This document shows, piece after piece, positions 8,683-17,740 of a DNA stretch of 25,838 bases. The DNA lies in assembly GCA_003427395.1 (NCBI GenBank), contig BFEA01000098.1, positions 2,584,049 to 2,609,886 of the forward strand, read 5' to 3'. This DNA is from Chara braunii. Taxonomy: Eukaryota; Streptophyta; Charophyceae; Charales; Characeae. How positions within the stretch are numbered: the stretch's first letter is position 1; every line of letters begins with the position of its first letter. Position numbers and translations under genes: made by a program. The notes beneath the pieces are model-generated. The model did not search any database. It saw only the letters and a list, made by a program, of their open reading frames with translations, and had not been told where the DNA came from.

Positions 8683-9654
8683 TACTACTTGAGCGTTTTA
8701 GGCTGCTCTTTAGCGCCGCAAACATCTTTCCCCGCCACTTGAGTGTTGCTGCAAGCCTTGACGTCACGGCAACAGGTAAGTACCGACCTTCGGGCCTACC
8801 GGTCAACCAAGTGCCCTTGCGGGCCACACACATACTCAAGCCGACAGACACTCAGATAGGCACGCCGAACAACAAGTGCTCACGCACAGACTCGNAAACG
8901 GGCTCGGGCCATTGGGCGGACTGAGCCTTACTACCTTACATACATCTGAGTTGCCCCACTTCTACCCAAAGTGGAAGCTAGCTCGGTAGGTTTAGGTGCA
9001 AACTNACAAGCGGGAGACACAGGGATCGAGGCCTACCACCCCACTGAGCTAGCTCCCTTTTAAAAGGGAGCTCTAGTTTTGTTGCTCGGTCTCAGACAGC
9101 CGGGACTCGAACCCACGACCTCATTATTAGAGTTAGTGGTAGTTTGCCCCGTTGAAACGGGGCATGACACTTGGCAAGTCGTGGTGGTTAGTAGTTAGAT
9201 TTGCTTTTGTTTTTCCTTTAGTTATTTATTTTTATTTTGTCATTAGTTAGATTCGTTTCTTTTTGTTATTTTATCATATTCTTATTAATTCTCAAAATTT
9301 TTTGATCCCGTATCTACTCCCTACAAAGTTTGCTTTAGTGAATCTGCCTCGGATAGTCGGGCAGATTCGTTTCCAAACGAAGTCTGCTCGACTCCAGCCG
9401 ACTTTGGCCTGCGGACTTCGGTTGCATGCTCGTCGGGCGACGCGGCAGGTGCACAGCAAAGTGGAAGGGATTGTGCATGGGCGGAGAAACGTGGGGTAGC
9501 GCACGCACGCGGAAAGATGGCGAGCGGGAGGCAGGCGAGATACCGCAAGCGTGCGAGTAGGAGACGGCATGCGGAGATCAACGGAGAAGATCGCGCGGTA
9601 GAAGGAGGAGCGAGGGGAGATTAAGAAGGAGAGTGCGGAGGTGGTGAAGGCGAA
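8683..9654. other. tRNA-like promoter motifs and a 22-bp palindrome; no gene
   Basis: The plus strand has an A-box-like TAGCTCGGTAGG near 8989-9000. The minus strand has A-box-like TAGCTCAGTGGG near 9042-9053 and a perfect B-box-type GGTTCGAGTCC near 9104-9114. A perfect 22-bp palindrome (half-site AGCTCCCTTTT) occupies 9051-9072. No complete cloverleaf can be folded by eye, so these look like tRNA-derived (SINE-type) remnants rather than tRNA genes. Positions 9190-9300 are T/A-rich. The sequence CAACAGGTAAGTACC near 8770-8784 resembles a plus-strand splice donor. No RT upstream of the truncation point reappears here. Confidence 0.4.
9051..9072. repeat. Perfect 22-bp palindrome
   Basis: AGCTCCCTTTT is followed immediately by its exact reverse complement. 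It lies between oppositely oriented tRNA-like motifs and offers a TTTT on both strands, as a Pol III terminator would. Confidence 0.85.
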
Positions 9655-9939
9655 GTGGAGGGAGCAATAGCGGGAGCACGTGCGTGGAGGCTGGAAGAGC
9701 AAGCACGGGGCGCGACTGACGAAGGTGGCGACTCGGAGAATAACAAAGTAGCACACGAAGAAGAAGAAGAAGAAGAAGAAAAAGAAGAAGAAGGAGAGGA
9801 GGAAGAAGAGGGAGACGAGAAGGGGGTCTTCGTCGGGACGGGGAAGATTGTTGAAATTATCGATCTTGAACGACGAATGCCTAGTAAGCGCAAGTCATCA
9901 GCTCGCGCTGATCACGTCCCTGCCCTTTGTACACTCCGT

Positions 9940-9974
<35 letters not shown>

Positions 9975-9975
9975 A
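9655..9975 (+). CDS. Doubtful ORF, poly-acidic, 106 codons
   Basis: An ATG-started frame runs through a GAA/GAG tract that yields a long Glu run (residues about 35-57), then a more normal-looking tail with a basic segment (P-S-K-R-K-S-S-A-R) and a closing Arg-rich motif. The Glu run is a by-product of the purine microsatellite, which keeps one frame open, so openness is weak evidence. No homologous family is recognised. It may be a chance frame or the remnant of a transposon ORF. Confidence 0.2.
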
Positions 9976-10170
9976 CTGGATCGAGGTGATCTCGGTGGTT
10001 TGCCGCTGGGAGTGTTGTGAGAAGATCGTTGAACCTTATCATTTAGAGGGAGAAGAAGAAATGAGAAGAAGGAAGAAGGAGGAAGAAGAAGAGGAAGAAG
10101 GAAAAGAGGAGAGAAAGGAGGAGAAAGGGAGCGCGAAGGAAAAAGAAAAGAGACTACGCAAGTGGAAATG
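9757..10170. repeat. GAA/GAG purine-rich tract
   Basis: Two blocks (about 9757-9825 and 10047-10160) are almost pure A/G on the plus strand, separated by about 220 bp of mixed sequence. Such tracts can adopt triplex structures and keep spurious acidic ORFs open. Confidence 0.8.
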
Positions 10171-10216
10171 AAGTGTGTGGGAATGTGCGCGCAGGGGATC
10201 TAAAAAGAATACTTAC

Positions 10217-10303
10217 CTGAGCCGGCGATGACGATGATGGCAAGGACGGGGCTGACAACTCCGACGGACTAATGCCGACGACATCACGACATCGGCCCGA
10301 CAT
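10217..10303 (-). CDS. Possible 29-codon first exon, downstream copy (minus strand)
   Basis: An ATG opens a frame encoding a short Ser/Pro-rich peptide (starts M-S-G-R-C-R-D-V-V-G) that reaches a consensus donor, CAG|GTAAGTATT, in phase after 87 bases. The tandem copy at 10384-10470 encodes the identical peptide; the two base differences inside the exon both change third codon positions silently. No second exon can be identified to the left, and no promoter is evident. It may be the leader exon of a lost or unseen gene, or a coincidence. Confidence 0.25.
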
Positions 10304-10383
10304 GTGAAAAAGAAAAGAGACTACGCAAGTGGAAATGAAGCGTGCGGGAATGTGCGCGCAGGGGATCTAAAAAGAATACTTAC

Positions 10384-10470
10384 CTGAGCCGGCGACGACG
10401 ATGATGGCAACGACGGGGCTGACAACTCCGACGGACTAATGCCGACGACATCACGACATCGGCCCGACAT
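10384..10470 (-). CDS. Possible 29-codon first exon, upstream copy (minus strand)
   Basis: This is the duplicate of the frame at 10217-10303, with the same ATG, the same 29-residue product and the same splice-donor consensus. Being the upstream copy on the minus strand, it would be met first by transcription entering from the right. Confidence 0.25.
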
Positions 10471-10563
10471 GTGAGGTAAGTCCCGATGTCCCGGCTAAGT
10501 TCNTGGTACTCTCCCCGACAGGATAAATAGGATAAAATAAATAAATAAGTAAATAAATAAATA

Positions 10564-10620
10564 GATGAATCGAATTAATCTACCACTAGAATGTGGAAAG
10601 ATTCACTACAGTGTGTGTGT
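10564..10620. repeat. Diverged short repeat, copy 1 of 3
   Basis: The core AATCTACCACTAGAA...TGGAAA...CACTAC recurs at about 11242-11300 and 11353-11413 with substitutions. Each copy is followed by a GT-rich or GTATG-rich segment, suggesting an old duplicated unit that includes the microsatellite. Confidence 0.55.
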
Positions 10621-10635
10621 GTTGAGTGTACTACT

Positions 10636-10651
10636 ATGTGTGTGTGTGTGT

Positions 10652-10712
<61 letters not shown>
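10636..10712. repeat. (TG)n followed by (GA)n microsatellite
   Basis: TG repeats at about 10636-10652 pass through TACGA into GA repeats to about 10712, with one AAG interruption. Confidence 0.92.
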
Positions 10713-11027
10713 TTCTTCTTCTTTCTCTTCTAAGTCCACCATCTCTCCTCCCCCTCTCAACATCTGACTTCACTGCATCTGCAGACTACGAGAGGAGAGG
10801 GAGACAGAGCTCGGTGACACCGAATTCAGACTCGGCTTTGGGACTTCAGACATGACCAGGAGGGATTAGTTAGGATTGGCGACGAAAACCTTGTGTTGAC
10901 CACATTCCCATCTCTCCTCCTCCTTTCGTCTGATCCCTTCCTTTCGTCGGATCCACTCCTCTTCGTCTGTGTATGGCGGGGGCTGGCGCATTCTTCCTGC
11001 GTGAGCGCCAGACCCCTTCACATCATG
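10713..11027. repeat. Dispersed duplicated block, copy 1
   Basis: This copy follows a (GA)n tract and matches 11917-12205, starting TTCTTCTTCTTTCTCTTCTAAG; the first 65 bp differ at about one position and similarity decays to the right. It ends near a 7-bp-stem hairpin, CTGGCGC...GCGCCAG (about 10981-11009). Confidence 0.85.
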
Positions 11028-11115
11028 GAACGATGATGATGCATGATTGGGGTTGTATTGCAACATTGATTGTTCGGATCAGTGGTATCTGGTCTGCACC
11101 TTTACAATATGTAAC

Positions 11116-11173
<58 letters not shown>
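11116..11173. repeat. (GT)n microsatellite
   Basis: Uninterrupted GT dinucleotides, about 29 units. Confidence 0.95.
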
Positions 11174-11175
<2 letters not shown>

Positions 11176-11241
11176 CATACGGGTGTGCGAATGTGTGACG
11201 ATCACGCTATGACCCCGATTACTTCTGCCAATAGGATGGGC

Positions 11242-11413
11242 AGAATCGAATGAATCTACCGCTAAAACATGGAAATATGCACTACTGTTTGAGTACACAC
11301 GAGTGTGTGTTGATCTCGCTACGGAGTCCATGCTACTTTCATCGGCAGGACGTGCGAAATCAATTGAATCTATCGCTAGAACACAGTAGCATACGCCACT
11401 ACTGCTTATGTAT
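11242..11413. repeat. Diverged short repeat, copies 2 and 3
   Basis: Two copies about 112 bp apart share GAATCTA(C/T)CGCTA(A/G)AAC and a downstream C(A)CTACTG with the block at 10564-10620. Confidence 0.5.
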
Positions 11414-11557
11414 GCACGGGCATGTATGTACGAGGGTGTGTACGTGAGTACGTGTATGGGTGTGTGTATAAGAGAGAAAGCAGAGGATTCTCGCCTGGAC
11501 TGCCGATTTCCCGTCAAACTCCAAACGTGTATCTGATTAAAACGATAAGTAGCATTC

Positions 11558-11559
<2 letters not shown>

Positions 11560-11610
<51 letters not shown>
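11560..11610. repeat. (TTA)n microsatellite
   Basis: About 17 uninterrupted TTA units on the plus strand, the first of six TTA arrays in this region, all in the same orientation. Confidence 0.95.
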
Positions 11611-11614
<4 letters not shown>

Positions 11615-11836
11615 TATTACTATTTGCCTTGCCTGCCTACCACATGAGCAGGGAGAAAACGTGCGGGAACGATAATGCAATCGTCGGTGGCATCCTGAGG
11701 CTGGCCGTCATCCGTCCGGCTTGCTAAAACGCACGCTTGGAAAGTTCGTGTTCCTCATGTTGTGGTCGCGGTCTGTTGCATGTCGTGTCGGATCATGTTG
11801 CAGACTACATTAACCTTGGTTAGCACCAATGCCAAG

Positions 11837-11838
<2 letters not shown>

Positions 11839-11916
<78 letters not shown>
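11839..11916. repeat. (GA)n microsatellite
   Basis: About 39 GA units; with the following block it repeats the arrangement seen at 10656-11027. Confidence 0.95.
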
Positions 11917-11920
<4 letters not shown>

Positions 11921-12205
11921 TTCTTCTTTCTCTTCTAAGTCCACCATCTCTCCTCCCCCTCTCAATATCTGACTTCACTGCATAGCAGACTACGAGTGGA
12001 GAGAGAGAGAGTTTGGTGACATTTGGATTCTTAGTCGACATTGGACTTCATACATTTGAAGAGGGATTATTTGGGATTGATGACAAAGACATGGTGTTGA
12101 CGGCATTCCCATCTCTCCCCTCCGATCATCTAATCCCTCCCTCTTCGTCTGTGTATGTCTGAACCTGGCGCCTCTTCCTGCATACAGCGCAAGGCTCCGT
12201 CACCC
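11917..12205. repeat. Dispersed duplicated block, copy 2
   Basis: Counterpart of 10713-11027. Shared landmarks in order are the TTCTTCTTC start, the CTGACTTCACTGCAT segment, the GTTGAC..CATTCCCATCTCTCC segment and the CTCTTCGTCTGTGTATG segment. The GCGCC hairpin at the end of copy 1 is degraded here. Confidence 0.85.
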
Positions 12206-12487
12206 TGGTGATGGAAAAGACGTATGTTTAGTCTGAGTCCAAATGTTGATCGGGCTCGTTATTAGCCTTCTAGCATTCTGTTTCACTACTCTGTACTACG
12301 AGAGTGAGGTCAGTCCCGGGCAGGTCTGTCTTTGTATCTAAGTCTTCCCTGCGCTGTTCATCACCATCAGGCATGTATGAACATGCGAATTGTTGGGCGA
12401 GATCTGTTTGCACCGCATTGTCCATTCAACCCTTTCATCACATTGAAGATCCTCGGTTATTACGTACGTCACGTATCTATGCATGGC
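12206..12487. other. Non-coding spacer
   Basis: Unique sequence with no open frame beyond chance and no recognised motif, leading into the GAT array. Confidence 0.5.
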
Positions 12488-12588
12488 GATGGGATGATGA
12501 TGATGATGATGGGATGATGATGATGATGATGATGATGATGGGAGGATGATGATGATGGTGATGACGATGGTGAGGATGATGATGATGT
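12488..12588. repeat. (GAT)n microsatellite, interrupted
   Basis: GAT/ATG units broken by GGG and GGT steps. Long Met or Asp runs in overlapping frames are artefacts of the repeat. Confidence 0.92.
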
Positions 12589-12930
12589 GTGGACACATAC
12601 CTGTATTGGTGATGGTCTGCATGGGGGGCATCTTCAAGTACTTCAGATCGCCGCTGATGACAACAGTTGTATTGTCGGTTGTACGCTGTAGTAGCTGTGT
12701 AGGACTAGGCTGGACGCTGAGCGCCAAGTATGATAGTAAAGGGACTGAACTCTTGTGTGGATGGAGAAAGAATATGACTCTCCTTGGCATCGGTTTTCAG
12801 TGCTACGAACCTCCATTGGTGTATTATTGGTGCACTGCTTCTCTTTGGACACGGTGTGACTAGTTGGCTTTCAATGTGACGGTGTGATTTGGGATTGTCA
12901 TCTCGTCGTAGCTTATTTTCCTTACATCTT

Positions 12931-12941
12931 CATTATTATTA

Positions 12942-12982
<41 letters not shown>

Positions 12983-12983
12983 G
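12931..12983. repeat. (TTA)n array
   Basis: Array of TTA with one TTG unit. It lies 423 bp before the next TTA array. Confidence 0.93.
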
Positions 12984-13079
12984 TCATTTATAATTATTAG
13001 TAAAAGATCATGATTGCCCGTGTCTAAACGGGGCTGCTGCAAATCGGCATTGGTCGATATCTGCCCGTACTTCGGTAAA

Positions 13080-13366
13080 GATGCTGATGTTATCAACGAC
13101 ACTGTAGTCTAGGCTAGTTAGGATCTGCCATCTCCGGTCTGGGCGCAGAGCGCCAAATGGGACAGCAACATAGGTCCTTTAGTGATTATGATGAAGATAC
13201 TATCCCGACATTGTCAATGATGAGCTTTTGACTGTGTTCTTACTTGAGGGGGGACTCGAGATGCTTTTCTGCTGCTGGTTCGAGGACAGACTATCTGGTC
13301 ACATGTGTATGATGTTGTATGATTATTGAAGCTGCTGCTACTCGTTTTCTTTGCATTATTATTATT

Positions 13367-13426
<60 letters not shown>
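13080..13426. repeat. Diverged tandem unit with TTA tail, copy 1
   Basis: Contains AGGCTAGTTAGGATCTGCCAT, a short hairpin (GGCGC-AGA-GCGCC near 13143), TGTCAATGATGAGCTTTTG, a GACTATCTGG motif and a (TTA)n tail at 13354-13426. All of these recur in order at 13546-13878. A more distant copy of the GCGCC region lies near 12705-12730. Confidence 0.75.
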
Positions 13427-13427
<1 letters not shown>

Positions 13428-13545
13428 ATGCATGGTTCTAGGTGCAAGTGACGTCTGTGTGGGGACCGAGGTTGTGAGTGAGGCGGGAGACATACCCGGT
13501 GCTTAACACGTACAACATTGACAGAGATCTGCGCGTACCCAGAGA

Positions 13546-13815
13546 ACAATTGACGTCATCAGCAGCACTGTAGATAGGCTAGGTAGGATCTGCCATTCGT
13601 AGTCTGGGCGTCGAGCGCCAGATAGGACATCAACAATGGTTCTCCGTTGATGATGATGAGACTGTTCCAGCATTGTCAACTGTGAACTTTTGTTGTGCCC
13701 TTATGTGGTGAAACTCATGATGTAATTTTGTTGTTGGTTCAAGGTCACGACTATCTGGCCATGGGTATATGATGCTGGTTGTTTGCTGAAGTCCGCTATT
13801 GCTCATCTTCCTTGA

Positions 13816-13877
<62 letters not shown>

Positions 13878-13878
13878 G
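13546..13878. repeat. Diverged tandem unit with TTA tail, copy 2
   Basis: Matches 13080-13426 at a spacing of about 464 bp, with many substitutions. The (TTA)n tail is at 13818-13878. The hairpin arm is partly degraded (GGGCGTCGAGCGCC). Confidence 0.75.
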
Positions 13879-15640
13879 TTAGTAAAAAGCAGACTCGTCT
13901 CATATACACTTTTCCTGTATGAAAAAAACAGCAGCACAGCAAACTGGCGACATGCGCCCACTCAAAACTCAGAGATTTGGGAACTCGGGTACGGGTTCAC
14001 TTTCAAGGACTAAGGCGACTCAGCGCCCGACAACTTTCTATTTGCACACACAGGATCACCCTGGATGTCACAGTCGCTGCACTACATCGACATTTACGGC
14101 GGCTATGGCCGAAGTGATCACCCCACAGTCCCATACAACACTTGCTTAACTGACCTGGACTAACTTGGACTGTGACGCTGGCTGCTTGGGGGGGGGGTGT
14201 ATCGCTGACCCAATGCGGCTGCACTGCTAATCTACAGGACAAACCTCTACACAGACTTACCTAAACATACAGACAAACAGACAAACAAATGTTACACAGA
14301 CACTGGGATACTCACACAACACAGAGTGACACATACACAAAAATACGCAGTCACGCAGTGTGCAGTGACGCAAATGAGGAGACATACATAGGCACAGTGA
14401 CACTGAACACACACACACTGCAGTACACCTATAGCTATGCTTATACCGCCACCTTTCAGGCCACTGCACTCTTCAGGCCGCTGCAAGACCACCTCACGTG
14501 AGTCACTGTGGCAGCGCTTCGCAGGGCTTCCGCGGAGATGAATGGATGGTTGAGTGTTGCCTCCAGATTTATACCTCTATAACTCGCTGGTCTGCCCCTT
14601 TCCATCCGCCTGTGGTGCGCACAGTCCCTCGCGGTACTTGCTGGACTGGACCAGGACTGTCTGAATCACATCGCTGACCGCATAGGGACACTCTGCCAAC
14701 TTACCGCTATCATACGGTAAGCGTACTGCAGTTGGTCCGCTGCTAGCCACCTGCCTTGGTAAACTATAGCAGCGACAACCTTGACATTCCAAGGCTGCAG
14801 CAACTACGACCCTACTACAACCTTGATCCCTACGTATACACAGACCTACGGCATAGACAAACAGACAGACAGACAACACTGGCAGACCAACGGACAGATA
14901 ACGGAGACAGACAAACGGACAGATGGATGGACCTCAACGCACAGGCGTAGTAAAAAAAAATTATGAGACACCCCGGTCCCCAGTGAAACGCAGTGCACAA
15001 TGACGCATGATACACGGTGGAGCACGGCACGCAGTGGCATAACACGCGGTATGACACAGTCATACGTGATCCTGCAAGGACACACAGTCTTATACGGTCA
15101 TACTCAGTGACTCAGACTCACAAAGTTCTTCGCAGTCACACCCAATCATGCACAGTCAGATACGCAGGAACACAAGTCAGACACGGGCTGACACTGGCAT
15201 GCCGTTCCATCGGACATAAGTAATCACAGCCCCCGCACGGTACTTGCTTGCTTAGACCCGGACTAACTGGGATGATACCGATGACTCAGTGCAGTTTCAC
15301 TACTGGGACGAGCTCCAGGGTCAACACAGTCCTACGATTGACAAGCTATAAACAGGCAAGAATAGTCTAGAATAGACAGAGAGTATAGCCAGACAAAATG
15401 GACTGACTAAGGCAGACGGACTGACGAACAGTCCGGGCCAAACAGACAGGCTGACAGACTTACATCAACAAGTGAGTAAGAACAGGGACTATCAAGCACA
15501 GAAATAGACATCGATAGAGCTATGCATTGGCTCTACGGTGATAGTGGTGGGGCTATGCCTACGACATAAAGCATGAATTGTTGTACGCTTGCGACATCTA
15601 TCTAAAATCTCGTATGTCCGATGATGGTTGGATGTTGGGT
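13879..15640. other. CA/CAGA-rich low-complexity DNA with diverged repeats; no gene
   Basis: Three blocks starting ACTTGCT and sharing GGACT and GCTGACC/GATGAC-like segments lie near 14138, 14635 and 15236, suggesting old tandem duplication of roughly 500-600 bp. Low-complexity ACAGA/ACACA sequence occupies about 14240-14420 and 14850-14920. A run of ten Gs lies near 14189. No frame of note. Confidence 0.45.
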
Positions 15641-15643
15641 TTC

Positions 15644-15710
15644 GTTATTATTATTATTATATTTATTATTATTATTATTATTATTAATATCATTATTATT
15701 ACTATTACTA
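15644..15710. repeat. (TTA)n array, interrupted
   Basis: TTA units with ATT/ATC interruptions, in the same orientation as the other arrays. Confidence 0.9.
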
Positions 15711-16317
15711 AGATTATCGGTATTGAGATCCAGTAAGGCTTATGGTTCCAGCCAGCCTCGGGCCCGCCCTAAGTGAAGGCAGGCCGAACATCCGTTAAAG
15801 GTGATTGCCCCGACATTTCCCAATGAGGGTCTCAGACAGTTGCTGCACGGTAGTTGGTTTAAAGTGCTGACTGAGCTGCAATCTGGATCTGTCTAGAAGA
15901 ACCCGCTGCGTCTTATAGTTGAAACCAGGGCAAGGGCTGCCGCACCCTGGGCACACATAACCGTCGGCTGACACGCAACAAAGTGGCTGCGAATCACTAT
16001 CGACAACTACACTTACACCACGTCCGCACGTAGGCATGAGGTGGCGTGAGCCGCAGCCGGACAAACGAGGTACTATCAAGGCTGTAGTAAGACATGTCGA
16101 ACCAGCAAGCAAGCGCCCACACCGTTGGCAAGCAGGCACGCAGGGGCACCAAGCGTACATACACGCACCGTGAGCTTCCAACCAGGTTGCCCTGTCCAAG
16201 TCTATGAGTTGTTGCTATGATAAGGCAGGGTGACGAGGTTGGGAAAGAAAAGGGGAGTTCTGACAAAGGGGGCATCAACAGAATGACACCTTCTTTCCCT
16301 TGATCTGATTAATAGGA
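15711..16317. other. No recognised gene; Cys-rich open frame on minus strand
   Basis: The longest frame runs on the minus strand from about 16199 (no ATG at its upstream end) to 15795. It is unusually Cys-rich with a C-P-G-C pair, but spacing fits no zinc-finger family I know. I treat it as probably chance. Confidence 0.3.
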
Positions 16318-16353
<36 letters not shown>

Positions 16354-16367
16354 CATTATTATTATAA

Positions 16368-16403
<36 letters not shown>

Positions 16404-16408
16404 CATTA

Positions 16409-16446
<38 letters not shown>

Positions 16447-16498
16447 ATTACTTATGTCATTATTATTGTTATTATTATTATTATTTATTTATTTTTAT
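16318..16498. repeat. Long compound (TTA)n array
   Basis: The largest TTA array in the window, with ATC, ATA and GTT interruptions that recur in the same order, suggesting internal duplication. It ends in TTTATTTATTTTTATTG. Confidence 0.93.
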
Positions 16499-16880
16499 TG
16501 TTTTACCGTCATCAATTGATATCACTTGATTATCTCTGCTATTGGTATCACTAGACATCATACAAAGCACGAGATGAAAAGAGAAGTGAGGGGCATTGGA
16601 AAGGAAGGTGACGATATCCTTTCGCGATAAGCACTCACCTCCTTCATCCTCCTCCGTATTTATCTCTGTGTGGGCCTCTCAAATACACGCCCCTCAACTT
16701 ATTGATTAGGGTTTGATCCCCGTTGAGTTAATCCTTACCTCAGCTAACCCTAAGACCCCAACAATCGATTGCATGAGTTGTATATGACCAATGACAGGGC
16801 GATTGCGGGAGCTCTGCCGGAGTTCAGGCGGAACTCTGGAGGCAGGGAACAGTGAGGTATGTGTACTTCAAACATAAACA
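16499..16880. other. Non-coding stretch
   Basis: Unique sequence; no frame above chance. Isolated AACCCTAA-like words (for example near 16746) may be decayed telomere-type units but are too short to call. Confidence 0.4.
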
Positions 16881-16900
16881 CTAAACCCTAAACCCTAAAT
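16881..16900. repeat. Interstitial telomere-type repeat (CCCTAAA)
   Basis: CTAAACCCTAAACCCTAAAT contains nearly three units of the Arabidopsis-type telomere sequence. It is far too short to be a telomere and is flanked by ordinary sequence. Confidence 0.7.
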
Positions 16901-17209
16901 CTGTAACCTTAGGCTGCTACCTATGACTATGTTAATAACAAGGGTACATCGACCTTGTTGTTTGGACGTTTCTTTCGGGATGTGGATGTAAAGGGGATCG
17001 ATTACCCATATTTCTTCTCTCTATACGTCACATAACGATGATGGGTATTCATTGGTTCAACTTATTGTGATTGAATGCAACGATGATGATCCATGTCATT
17101 TATTTCTTGTCATATGCCTGATCCAAGCATAAGTCCCCGAAACTGACAATGGTTCAAGGCGAGTGTCATCAAAGGCGATAACTTGATCCGTCGATAAGAC
17201 TTGTGTGGA

Positions 17210-17740
17210 GGTAAGAATACCAGGGAAAGTCTGCCTTAACTCCGATGAGCCTTACGCTCGGTCAGTGGTAAGAGTAACAGGGTTCCTTGGATACCCGCTT
17301 TATTGAGGGTTAGTCAGTGATAAGAGTAGTAGGGGAATCCTGCCTTATCAGTGACTAGTCTGATATAAAAAAAGTGAGGTTTCAATGACACCTGCCTTAT
17401 CATTTATCAACCTAACATTCATTCAGTGGTAAGAGTAGCAAGGATCCTTGGACACCCGCCTTATTGAGGGTTAGCCAGTGGTAAGAGTAGCAGGGAAATC
17501 CTGCCTTATCAGTGACTAGTCAGATATAAGAGTAGTGAGGTTTCAAGGACACCTGCCTTATCAATAAACGTCCTAGCACTTCGTCAACGATAAGAGTAGC
17601 AAGGATCCTTGGACACCCGCCTTATTGAGGGCTAGCCAGTGATAAGAGTACCAGGGAAATTATGGCTTATCAGTGACTAGTTTGATATAAGAGTAGCGAG
17701 GTTTTAAAGACACCTGCCTTATCAGTGGCTAGCTATAGGA
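17210..17740. repeat. Higher-order tandem array, period 161 bp
   Basis: Three 161-bp units start at about 17263, 17424 and 17585, preceded by a partial unit. Each contains three related subunits of about 45-63 bp built on (G/A)TAAGAGTAGC...CCTTAT. Subunit starts of the first two types (17263/17424/17585 and 17315/17476/17637) keep the 161-bp spacing exactly. In a subunit, GRTAAG pairs with CTTATC and CAGG with CCTG around a GAAAT loop. No protein-coding frame crosses the array. Confidence 0.9.

Larger units (their letters stand above)
10140..10473. repeat. 167-bp tandem duplication (2 copies)
   Basis: Copies at 10140-10306 and 10307-10473 start with AAAAAGAAAAGAGACTACGC and end in GACATGTG. 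I count only four base differences. On the minus strand each copy carries an ATG (10303 and 10470) followed by exactly 29 open codons and then CAG|GTAAGTATT, a consensus 5' splice site (exon ends at 10217 and 10384). Confidence 0.92.

Noticed and set aside
9085-9150. Complete tRNA gene on the minus strand
   Set aside because: The B box is perfect but the T stem has a mismatch, no acceptor stem closes, and the anticodon loop lacks the conserved U33 in the best fold by eye.
1548-10503. Twelve single N bases (for example 1548, 2284, 8895, 10503)
   Set aside because: These are assembly ambiguities, not biology; they limit reading of frames in 1.5-2.6 kb.
11023-11559. 178-codon minus-strand frame with His-Thr runs
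   Set aside because: The His-Thr run is the (GT)n array in antisense; the rest has no recognised domain and no support beyond openness.
12338-12790. Minus-strand 150-codon frame with Ser/His runs over the GAT array
   Set aside because: The runs are microsatellite translation; the flanking residues have no motif.
12860-13102. Poly-Asn frame over the TTA array
   Set aside because: Translation of (TTA)n on the minus strand gives Asn or other single-residue runs; not a gene.
17210-17740. CRISPR-like array
   Set aside because: Repeats are diverged, contiguous, of three alternating types, and lie in a eukaryotic transposon landscape with no cas genes; this is a higher-order minisatellite.
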